Assembly: GCA_016794785.1 (NCBI GenBank)
Contig: JAEUHC010000006.1
Span: forward strand, 1-64,000
Direction of reading: 5' to 3'
Length of the DNA stretch: 64,000 nt
Source of the DNA: Opitutaceae bacterium
GTDB taxonomy: Bacteria > Verrucomicrobiota > Verrucomicrobiia > Opitutales > Opitutaceae
Positions 45,797 through 52,913 of the stretch are shown here, piece after piece; within the stretch, counting starts at the first letter, position 1; each line of letters begins with the position of its first letter. The notes under the pieces were generated by a model, which saw only the letters and a list, made by a program, of their open reading frames with translations, had not been told where the DNA came from and searched no databases. The translations under genes and the position numbers were made by a program.

Positions 45797-47520
45797 GTGG
45801 TCTTTCTTGGAGAGGGGTTGGGCGCGGCATCCGCGCCGCGCAGAGCGGCAATGTCCTTGCGCGTGGCGGCGGATTGGGCCCGGGTTTCCGTCTGCTTCGC
45901 CCGCAGGATCGCCCGTTCAGACCTCGCGTTGGCGAGGTCCCGCTCGAGCGCCTTCAGCTTCAGGAGCAGCTCAGTCTCCGACGCGTCCAACTCACGCGCC
46001 CGGCGTTGCTCCAACTCCCGCTCGGCCTGGCGCTGATTGCGCAGCGCCTGCTCCTTTTCCCAGCGCAAGGTGCCCATGAGCACTTCGCCGCCCGCCGTGT
46101 AAACATCGGAGAGCGTCACACCTTCGGTGCGGAGGACCAGTTCGCGCACCTGGTTGGAATGCGAGGTCCCGCGGGACTTGACGATGGTGAGCGCGCGGTT
46201 GCGCTCGCCGGCGTGCACCACGTAGCTGAGGTGAATCCACGTGTCGGCGATGGTCGAAATTTCCATCGAGGTGCTTTCATCTTCCAAGGCGGTGGCATCA
46301 AGCAGGCTCGTGCACAGGACCGTCAAACCCTCGCCCTTGCACCAGTCAATCAGCCGTTCCACCACACTGTGCGCCGCCTGTTCGTTGCCGCGCTTGGCCA
46401 AGGCCGAGATCGGGTCAACGACGAGGTGGGCGGCCCGATGTTCACGAGCCAGAAGCTTGATGTGCTGCAGGTGGGCTTCCGCACTGCCATCGCCTGACTT
46501 GGCCTGCACGATTTGCAAAAGCCCCCGCCGGACGAACCCGGCCAGGTTGATGTTCACCGAGGCGAGATTGCGGACCATCTCCGCCGCGGGCGAGTCGAAG
46601 CTCACAAACAGCGTCCGTTCGCCACGGCGGCAGGCCGCGGCGGCAAAAGCCCCGCTGAGCGTGGACTTGGCCGTGCCCGGCGAACCGGTAATCAACACGC
46701 TCGCGGCCCGGTAGTAGCCGCCCCCCAGCATCGAGTCCAAGCGGGCAATGCCGCTTGAGACGCGCTCCAGCGTGGCGCCTCGCGTGGCGTTCAGGTCCGC
46801 TCGCGGCCCGGCGACGTCGAGGCCCTCCCGGCCGATGACGAAGGGGCTTTCGTTCTCCGCGAAGCTGGAGCCCCGATACTTTACCACCCGGATCGTGCGC
46901 TGCGAGACCCCCTGGGTCATGTCGTGATTCAGGACGAGCGCGCAATCCACCATGAACTGCATGAACTCGAACGGCTGGCGCCCGGCGGCCCCGCCGCTCC
47001 AAACCTTGGCCGTGAGCAAAGCCGTCAGTCCATGCCGCAACAACCAGTCGTGGAGCCGGTAGATTTCCCGCCGCTGGGAGCGCGGATCGTCCATCAGATC
47101 CAACACGACGTCGAGGGAGTCGAACACGATGCGCCGGGCCTTCATCGCGCGCACCTTGGTCTCCAGCATCGCCAGCAGGCCGACCAAATCAAACTCCCCC
47201 GAATGCACCAAGTCGCTGGTCGGCTGGGCATCGATGAAGAGGAGCTTCTGCCGTTTCAGTGCCGGCAGCGACCACCCGAATTTGGCGGCGTTTTCGGCAA
47301 TCCGGCGGGAGTCCTCCTCGAAAGCCACGAAAATGCCAGGTTCATTCCACGTGCGCGCCCCATTCACGAGCGTCTGCAGGGCAAAGAGCGTCTTGCCGGA
47401 GCCCGCGCCACCCAGCACCAACGAAGTCCGGCCCCGGGGCAGACCGCCCGCGGTGACTTTGTCGAACCCAACAATGCCAGTCGGGCATTTTGATACCATC
47501 GCGTCTGGGTGGGGCTTCAT
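45793..47520 (-). CDS. kaiC: KaiC-family double-domain ATPase with C-terminal coiled coil
   Basis: 575 aa. CI domain: Walker A GGAGSGKT at 37-44 and the catalytic Glu pair FEED at 68-69. CII domain: Walker A GSPGTAKST at 279-287; the position of the CII catalytic Glu pair reads FDSP (Asp309-Ser310) instead of EE. The phosphorylation loop reads TSMEISTIADT with Thr417, Ser422 and Thr423 at the places of T426, S431 and T432 of Synechococcus KaiC. After about residue 480 the KaiA-binding tail is replaced by a charged heptad-like helix (RQAERELEQRRARELDAS ... KALERDLANARSERAIL), a likely coiled coil. First gene of the kaiC-kaiB-kinase operon. Confidence 0.93.
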   Translation of the reverse strand: MKPHPDAMVSKCPTGIVGFDKVTAGGLPRGRTSLVLGGAGSGKTLFALQTLVNGARTWNEPGIFVAFEEDSRRIAENAAKFGWSLPALKRQKLLFIDAQPTSDLVHSGEFDLVGLLAMLETKVRAMKARRIVFDSLDVVLDLMDDPRSQRREIYRLHDWLLRHGLTALLTAKVWSGGAAGRQPFEFMQFMVDCALVLNHDMTQGVSQRTIRVVKYRGSSFAENESPFVIGREGLDVAGPRADLNATRGATLERVSSGIARLDSMLGGGYYRAASVLITGSPGTAKSTLSGAFAAAACRRGERTLFVSFDSPAAEMVRNLASVNINLAGFVRRGLLQIVQAKSGDGSAEAHLQHIKLLAREHRAAHLVVDPISALAKRGNEQAAHSVVERLIDWCKGEGLTVLCTSLLDATALEDESTSMEISTIADTWIHLSYVVHAGERNRALTIVKSRGTSHSNQVRELVLRTEGVTLSDVYTAGGEVLMGTLRWEKEQALRNQRQAERELEQRRARELDASETELLLKLKALERDLANARSERAILRAKQTETRAQSAATRKDIAALRGADAAPNPSPRKTT

Positions 47521-47545
47521 CGCGGGGTGGAGATAAGTGGCGGGG

Positions 47546-47559
47546 TTTGATAAATCAAA
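47546..47559. promoter_or_regulatory. Inverted repeat TTTGATAAATCAAA in the kaiC / receiver divergent gap
   Basis: Two 6-bp arms separated by AA, 26 bp upstream of the kaiC start and 100 bp upstream of the divergent receiver gene. A looser related word (TTTATTTCAAA) follows at about 47570. Could be an operator for either promoter; no protein is assigned and no clear -10/-35 was found. Confidence 0.3.
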
Positions 47560-47658
47560 TTGGGAGTTGGTTTATTTCAAACGTGCCAAGGGCCAATGAG
47601 TGCCTACTTGGGATCGAGTGCTAAAGTTATTGCAGGATGATGCCGTCTGATCCTCAGC

Positions 47659-48045
47659 ATGAATCCTTACACCATCTTGGTGGTTGAAGACCAAGAGGAG
47701 ATGCGCGCGGCGATCGAAGCGATGCTCACGGTGGCGGGATATTGCGTGGTTTCGGCGGCCAACGGACACGAAGCGAAGCGGACCATCGCCACGCATGCGA
47801 TTGATCTCGTCCTGACCGATTTGCTGATGCCGGGAAAGGATGGCATCGAAGTCATCTCCGACCTTCGCCATGGCAACCCCCAGCTGCCCATCATTGCCAT
47901 GTCGGGTGGAGGCCGCATGCCCGCCTCATTCTACCTCAACATCGCGCGGGGTCTTGGCGCCGAGACCTTGCTCGGAAAGCCCTTTTCCGAGCAACGCCTG
48001 CTGGCGGAAGTTGAGAAGGCGCTTGCGCGACAGGAGGCCGAATAG
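47659..48045 (+). CDS. Stand-alone receiver-domain response regulator
   Basis: 128 aa CheY-like. Acidic pocket ILVVEDQEEM, phospho-acceptor Asp54 in LVLTDLLMPGKDG, conserved Ser in AMSGGGR and Lys in LLGKPFSEQRLL. No output domain, so it would act as a phosphate shuttle or sink, or bind a partner. It is divergent from kaiC with a 138-bp gap and is a natural relay partner for the hybrid kinase of that operon; the pairing is inferred from location. Confidence 0.9.
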   Translation: MNPYTILVVEDQEEMRAAIEAMLTVAGYCVVSAANGHEAKRTIATHAIDLVLTDLLMPGKDGIEVISDLRHGNPQLPIIAMSGGGRMPASFYLNIARGLGAETLLGKPFSEQRLLAEVEKALARQEAE

Positions 48046-48313
48046 CAGCGCTGTCACTTTTTCCAAATGGCCTGCCTGAAGCTCGAAGCGCCGAACGGCG
48101 GATACCCCGAAGCCGCCCTGCCGCGAGGGCATTCCTGCGGCCCGGTCTTCGGTCATTAAAAACATAACACAGAACCAAACTGCCGCGCGAGGAACGTGAA
48201 TGACAACCGTGTTGCGCCCCTTGGCGGCGCAGCCGGAACCAGATCCTCGTTGACCACGATTTGCGCGTTCATTCTCCTGAAAAGAAACAGCTGATACATC
48301 GCCGCGCCGTTGC

Positions 48314-48952
48314 ATGAAGCATATCCTACTTGTCGACGATCACGCCATATTCCGGCAAGGTCTGAGGCATCTTTTAGCTCACCACTTCCCGGATGCGCAA
48401 TTCGGCGAGGCCAGCAACTTGGGGGAGGCGCTTGAGCTCCTGAACCGACAGCAATGGGACCTGCTGATTTGCGATCTCACCATGCCGGGCCGAAATGGAT
48501 ATGAGGTGCTGGCCGAGTCCGTGCGTGCTTATCCGCAATTGCCGGTTTTGATCCTTAGCGCCATTGCGGAGGAAACCGCCGGCCTCCGCGCCATCAAGGG
48601 CGGTTCCGCCGGCTATCTCAGCAAGCAGGCCAAACCCGAGCAGTTGATCGAGGCGGTGCAGAATGTGCTTCAAGGCCGCCGGGTGATCAGCCCTGCCCTG
48701 GTGAGCCGTCTCACGGCCGAGTTTCAGCGCGCGGGCGGTCGCCCGCAGCACGAGTTGCTTTCAGACCGCGAACTGCAGGTGTTTCATCTCAGCGCCACTG
48801 GAAAGTCTCCCAAGGAGATCGCCGCCGATTTGAGCTTGAGTCCCAAGACCATCAGCACTTTTCGCAGACGCATTTTTTTAAAGTTGGGCGTGCGCAGTGA
48901 TGTCGAACTCGCCCGCTACGCAGGGGAACACGGAATCTCCGAGCACGAGTAG
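48314..48952 (+). CDS. NarL/FixJ-type response regulator
   Basis: 212 aa. Receiver domain with LLVDDHAIFRQGL, Asp54 in LLICDLTMPGRNGYEV, LILSAIAEE and YLSKQAKPEQ, a linker, then a LuxR helix-turn-helix: LSDRELQVFHLSATGKSPKE and IAADLSLSPKTISTFRRRI. It should bind DNA when phosphorylated. 268 bp after the stand-alone receiver and same strand; a likely transcriptional output of the KaiBC-linked relay, though direct evidence is lacking. The gap 48046-48313 has no gene. Confidence 0.92.
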   Translation: MKHILLVDDHAIFRQGLRHLLAHHFPDAQFGEASNLGEALELLNRQQWDLLICDLTMPGRNGYEVLAESVRAYPQLPVLILSAIAEETAGLRAIKGGSAGYLSKQAKPEQLIEAVQNVLQGRRVISPALVSRLTAEFQRAGGRPQHELLSDRELQVFHLSATGKSPKEIAADLSLSPKTISTFRRRIFLKLGVRSDVELARYAGEHGISEHE

Positions 48953-49127
48953 CAGATGAGTGTAATCTGCGGCTTATGATAAGCCCCCAGCGCGCCACTC
49001 CGTCGACGCCGGACGATGGGAGATAACCTTTGGCCAGGTCCTGCGGCCGGCGCGGACCACGTTCTCCCACCGGCTGAGTGTGGCTAGGGTTGAGCGCCCC
49101 CGGGCGACGTTACAACGAAGCTCCAAC

Positions 49128-49211
49128 TGGTGCCCGGGACAGGACTCGAACCTGCACACCTTTCGGCAAAGGCTTCTAAGACCTTCGTGTCTGCCATTCC
49201 ACCACCCGGGC
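49128..49211 (-). tRNA. tRNA-Leu (TAG anticodon)
   Basis: 84-nt class II tRNA on the minus strand. Acceptor GCCCGGG pairs with CCCGGGC, anticodon loop CTTAGAA gives TAG, a long variable arm (GCCGAAAGGTGT) identifies leucine, T arm CAGGTTCGAGTCCTG, and CCA is encoded. Confidence 0.95.
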
Positions 49212-49291
49212 GATAGTGATTTTCGATTTCGAGGCTTCCGATTTCGGGAGCCGGAGCAAGCGGGGAAACGCTCCGCTCGCTTGCCCACTTG

Positions 49292-49618
49292 TCACCCGAT
49301 CTCGAGCAGTTCCACCTCGAAAATCAGGGTGGCATTGGGCGGGATGGCGCCGGGGTAGCCGCCGGCGCCGTAGGCCAATTCGGGCGGGAGGGTGAGCCGC
49401 ACCTTGTCGCCGATTTTCATCTGCGCGACGCCCTGGTCCCAGCCGGCGATCACCTGGCGCTCGCCGAGCACGAATTGGAACGGCTCGTCGCGATCGACGG
49501 AGCTGTCGAATTTTTCGCCCGTCGTGAGCCAGCCGGTGTAGTGCACGGTGACGAGGTCGCCTTTCTTGGGCGAAGCACCGGAGCCGGCGGTGAGTTTCTC
49601 AATCTGGAGGGAAGCCAT
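49292..49618 (-). CDS. FKBP-type peptidyl-prolyl isomerase
   Basis: 108 aa, a single FKBP domain without signal peptide: KKGDLVTVHYTGWLTTGEKF, FDSSVDRDEPFQFVLGERQ, VIAGWDQGVAQMKIGDKVRL, AYGAGGYPGAIPPNATLIFE. All the usual aromatic-pocket residues (Y, F, D, F, W, Y) can be seen, so it should be an active cytoplasmic prolyl isomerase and chaperone. Confidence 0.95.
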   Translation of the reverse strand: MASLQIEKLTAGSGASPKKGDLVTVHYTGWLTTGEKFDSSVDRDEPFQFVLGERQVIAGWDQGVAQMKIGDKVRLTLPPELAYGAGGYPGAIPPNATLIFEVELLEIG

Positions 49619-49713
49619 CGCGGATGGTCAGGGCGCAAAGCACAAGGGCGCAAGCCGGTCGTGCGCCCAAATATTCCTTGCCGGTCCAGGCACGTTTCCG
49701 TGCTTTTCTCGAC

Positions 49714-50229
49714 GTGAGAACCATCACCCCTCCCTCACGTTGTGGACTGCTGCTCACCGCGATCCTCGCGTTTTGCCTGGCGCCCCGCGCGCATTGCCGG
49801 CTTGGCGAAACGGAAGCTGAATTGGGAAAACGCTTCGGTGCGCCTCGCACCCAAGCGCAGGATACGCTGCTGGCGGCGGGCAAGATCATCCGGCTCTGGC
49901 CCAAGCTCACATATAGCCAGGACGATTGGACGATCGCGTGCGACATCGTGGAAGGGCGATGCGCCCGAGCGACCTATCAGAAGCCAGGCGAGTGGACGGA
50001 TGATCACTTTCTTGCGGCCCTGAACGCAAACGCACAAGGGGCAACGTGGACCGAGGTTTCCGACGCCAGATTCAAGACCGTGAAACGAGAATGGAAACGC
50101 AGCGATGGCGCGACCGGGCTTTGGCGGAAAGGCGTGGGGCTCACCCTCACTACTCCGGCCTACGTGCGGGCCAAAGAAACCGCCGCGGCCAAAGCCAAGG
50201 CGCAATCGCAGCAGATTCCTAAACTGTAA
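49714..50229 (+). CDS. Small secreted protein of unknown function (171 aa)
   Basis: GTG 49714 leads directly into a signal peptide (CGLLLTAILAFCLAPRAHC). The mature part begins RLGETEAELGKRFGAPRTQA, a pattern seen in small proteins that open with a 'GxTxxelvxrFG' outer-membrane-associated motif, then a beta-rich section (RLWPKLTYSQDDWTIACDIVEGRC) and a charged tail. No recognised family. Confidence 0.65.
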   Translation: MRTITPPSRCGLLLTAILAFCLAPRAHCRLGETEAELGKRFGAPRTQAQDTLLAAGKIIRLWPKLTYSQDDWTIACDIVEGRCARATYQKPGEWTDDHFLAALNANAQGATWTEVSDARFKTVKREWKRSDGATGLWRKGVGLTLTTPAYVRAKETAAAKAKAQSQQIPKL

Positions 50230-50272
50230 TCACTGAGTGAGGCGAAAGGCCTGAGAGGAGGTCGAATATCAT

Positions 50273-51859
50273 TCAGTCAGCAAGCGCCGTCGTCCGGAGG
50301 CGCGGTTCCCGTCGCGCCTGGGTGCGCGATTCGAAATCGGCCGCGAGCGCAAGCAGGCGCGGCTCAGTCCAGGCCTGGCCAAAGAAAATCAAACCCAGAG
50401 GCAGTCCCGCGATCTGCGTCATGGGCACGGTCACGCTCGGGTAGCCGGCCATCGCGGCGGCGGCGACCGCGCTGCCGCCGTTGGGCCCGCGGCCTCCGAA
50501 GATCGGATCGTCGCCGCGCGGGGGCGCGAGCAGGGAGGCGGCCGCGCCGATCGCGATGAAGGCATCGAGGCGATGCTTCGCCGTGAGGGCGTCGATGCCC
50601 TCCGTGCGCGCGATGCGGTGGCAGGTGGCGAGCGCCGCGAGGTAGGCGGCGTCGGTGAGCGGGCCCTTGGCCTGAGCGCGGGCAAAATACTGCTGGCCGA
50701 AGAGCGGCTGCTCGCGGGGCCAATTCTCGTCGTTGAACCGGATGATGTCCGCGAGGGTCTTCATCGGCGATGCGGAGCCGAGCTCGCGCAAATAGGCGTC
50801 GATGCCCGCCTTCATTTCATAAAGCATGACCTCGATGCGGGGAGCACCTGCGGCCGCGAGGCCGGGAAACTCACCCAGGTCGATGACCTCGGCCCCGGCG
50901 GCGCGGATGGTCGTGACCGCGGCGGTGAGCGCGGACTCGAGCGCGGGCCGCAGGCCGGGGGTGCGCACAAAGCCGATGCGGGCGCCGCGCAGTGCGCCAG
51001 CGGGCAAGGGTTTCATCAGCTGCGCGGAGAGCGCCGGCGGCAGCGCCCGGGTGGCTTCGTCGCGCGCATCGGTGCCGGCCAGCGCAGCGAGCACCAGCGC
51101 GGCGTCGCGCACGGTGCGCGTCATCGGGCCCGCGGTGTCGAAACTCGCGGCTATCGGGATCACGCCGCTGCGGCTCACGGCGCCCACGGTGGGCTTGAGG
51201 CCGACGATGCCGTTGACAGCGCCGGGGGAGAGGATCGAACCGTTGGTCTCGGTGCCGATGGCGGCGACGCAGAGATTGGCCGCGACAGCGACGGCCGAGC
51301 CCGAGCTCGAACCCGACGGCGTGCGGTTGAGCGCGTAGGGGTTGAGCGTCTGGCCGCCCCGCCCGCTCCAGCCGCTCACCGAGCGCTCGCCGCGGAAATT
51401 GGCCCATTCGCTCAGGTTGGTTTTCCCGAGGATGACCGCGCCGGCTTCGCGCAGCCGCGTGACGAGGTGCGCGTCGCGCGGCGGCTTGAGGCCCACGAGC
51501 GCAAGCGAGCCCGCCGTGGTCTCCATGCGATCCGCCGTGGCGATGTTGTCCTTGAGCAAAATCGGGATGCCATGGAGCGGACCGCGCACCCGGCCGGCTT
51601 TGCGCTCAGCGTCGAGACTCTCCGCGAGGGCGAGAGCATCGGGATTCAGTTCGATGACGGAATTGAGTTTCGGACCGGCGCGGTCGATCTGCGCGATGTG
51701 CTCAAGGTAGGCGGCGGTGAGTTCACGGGCGGTGAGCGTGCCCGCGACCATGCGCGACTGAAGATCATCAATCGTCGCCTCTGCGAAACGGAAGGCCGGC
51801 TGCGCGACCGCCAGCACGGTGGCGCAAGCGGCCATGACCGCGGCAAAACAGGATTTCAC
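50273..51859 (-). CDS. Secreted amidase-signature family hydrolase
   Basis: 528 aa from GTG 51859. The open frame extends far upstream, but that stretch is the shadow of the phosphatidylserine decarboxylase gene; this GTG gives a signal peptide (VKSCFAAVMAACATVLAVAQ) and overlaps the psd stop by 4 nt. The amidase catalytic triad is visible: Lys in HGIPILLKDNIAT, Ser in TPSGSSSGSAVAVAAN, Ser in TETNGSILSPGAVNGIVGLK. It hydrolyses amide bonds of unknown substrates. A coupled operon with psd is likely. Confidence 0.92.
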   Translation of the reverse strand: MKSCFAAVMAACATVLAVAQPAFRFAEATIDDLQSRMVAGTLTARELTAAYLEHIAQIDRAGPKLNSVIELNPDALALAESLDAERKAGRVRGPLHGIPILLKDNIATADRMETTAGSLALVGLKPPRDAHLVTRLREAGAVILGKTNLSEWANFRGERSVSGWSGRGGQTLNPYALNRTPSGSSSGSAVAVAANLCVAAIGTETNGSILSPGAVNGIVGLKPTVGAVSRSGVIPIAASFDTAGPMTRTVRDAALVLAALAGTDARDEATRALPPALSAQLMKPLPAGALRGARIGFVRTPGLRPALESALTAAVTTIRAAGAEVIDLGEFPGLAAAGAPRIEVMLYEMKAGIDAYLRELGSASPMKTLADIIRFNDENWPREQPLFGQQYFARAQAKGPLTDAAYLAALATCHRIARTEGIDALTAKHRLDAFIAIGAAASLLAPPRGDDPIFGGRGPNGGSAVAAAAMAGYPSVTVPMTQIAGLPLGLIFFGQAWTEPRLLALAADFESRTQARREPRLRTTALAD

Positions 51860-52815
51860 GGCACCTCCCCCAGCCGCTCGCCCATCTTGGCGTAGGTCTC
51901 GACGTGCTGCGCGCTTTGCTCGAGCACATCCGCATCGAATCGGATGCGCCCGCGCTGAAACACGGTGATCACGCACGAGCCGCCGAACGCGAAGAAGCCT
52001 TTCTCTTCTCCTTTCGCCACGGCACGCCCGGGCACGAAGCTCTGCTGGATGGTGCCGACATTGGTCGCGCCGACCTCGATGATCGCGACGGTGCCGAACT
52101 GCGCCGACTCGACGAGTGTGACGACGCGTTTGTTTTCCACGAGGTAGCGGATGTTCCGCCGCAGCGCGATCGGGCTCACGGAGTAGAGCCAGCCGTTGAT
52201 CAAGCGCGGCTCGCCGGGCGTGCCGGCGACGGGAAAATGAAACCGGTGATAGTCCACCGGGCAGAGCCGCGAGATGAGCATCGCGCCGCCGGCGAATTTC
52301 TCCGCGAGCGCGGCGTCGCCGAACAGCTCGGCGAGCGTGAAGGTCGCGCCCTTCACGTAGAAGCCCGGCGCGGCGGACACATCCTGAAACGCGAGGTGCC
52401 GGCCGTCGGCCGGGAAGACCGCGACGTTTTCCCCCGCGGCGATCGGACGCGCGCCCGGTTTCAGCGCGCGGTAGAAAAACTCGTTGAACGTCCGATAGTC
52501 GAAGGGCGACTTGGCGAACTCGTCCACGTCGATCCCATACTGCGTGATGAACGGCAGAATGAGCGCCGAGCTGTCGCGCCCTCCGGCCATCATGGAGAAG
52601 AGCTGGGTCACCCGGGATTCGGATTCGTGGCGCCTCCCGATTCTCATGCGCCAGCCATACCAGCGGGAAAAGAACGCGCGCCGGATCAACCCCCACACGA
52701 ACAGGCGGCCGATGGGGTTCTCGTAGGCCAGCCGCATCCACCGCTCGCCGAGGACGAGTTCCGTCTTCACGGTGCGCGTGCTGCGATCAAAAAAACGGAT
52801 GGGCTCGGCGGGCAT
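51856..52815 (-). CDS. psd: Phosphatidylserine decarboxylase proenzyme
   Basis: 319 aa. It converts phosphatidylserine to phosphatidylethanolamine at the inner membrane. Family blocks: ALKPGARPIAAGENVAVFPA, CPVDYHRFHFPVAG, LYSVSPIAL, VVTLVESAQFGTVAIIEVGA. The self-cleavage site FGGSCVITVFQ (Gly-Ser, about residue 280) creates the pyruvoyl cofactor; GGS/C replaces the LGST of the E. coli enzyme, as in other non-proteobacterial forms. Its TGA overlaps the GTG of the amidase gene (GTGA). Confidence 0.93.
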   Translation of the reverse strand: MPAEPIRFFDRSTRTVKTELVLGERWMRLAYENPIGRLFVWGLIRRAFFSRWYGWRMRIGRRHESESRVTQLFSMMAGGRDSSALILPFITQYGIDVDEFAKSPFDYRTFNEFFYRALKPGARPIAAGENVAVFPADGRHLAFQDVSAAPGFYVKGATFTLAELFGDAALAEKFAGGAMLISRLCPVDYHRFHFPVAGTPGEPRLINGWLYSVSPIALRRNIRYLVENKRVVTLVESAQFGTVAIIEVGATNVGTIQQSFVPGRAVAKGEEKGFFAFGGSCVITVFQRGRIRFDADVLEQSAQHVETYAKMGERLGEVP

Positions 52816-52913
52816 GGCGGCACTGTGCGGGCCGCCTCCCCGACCTCAACGCGGTTTTTCACCCCCACCTTAATCCCGCGCGCCGCGGCTGGCCGCGACG
52901 ATCCGCCGACCGC

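Noticed and set aside
47521..48313. A kaiA gene near kaiBC
   Set aside because: Both nearby plus-strand genes are receiver-type regulators; no frame resembles KaiA.
51860..52741. N-terminal 294-codon extension of the amidase frame
   Set aside because: This part is an out-of-frame reading of psd; the GTG at 51859 with a signal peptide is the true start.
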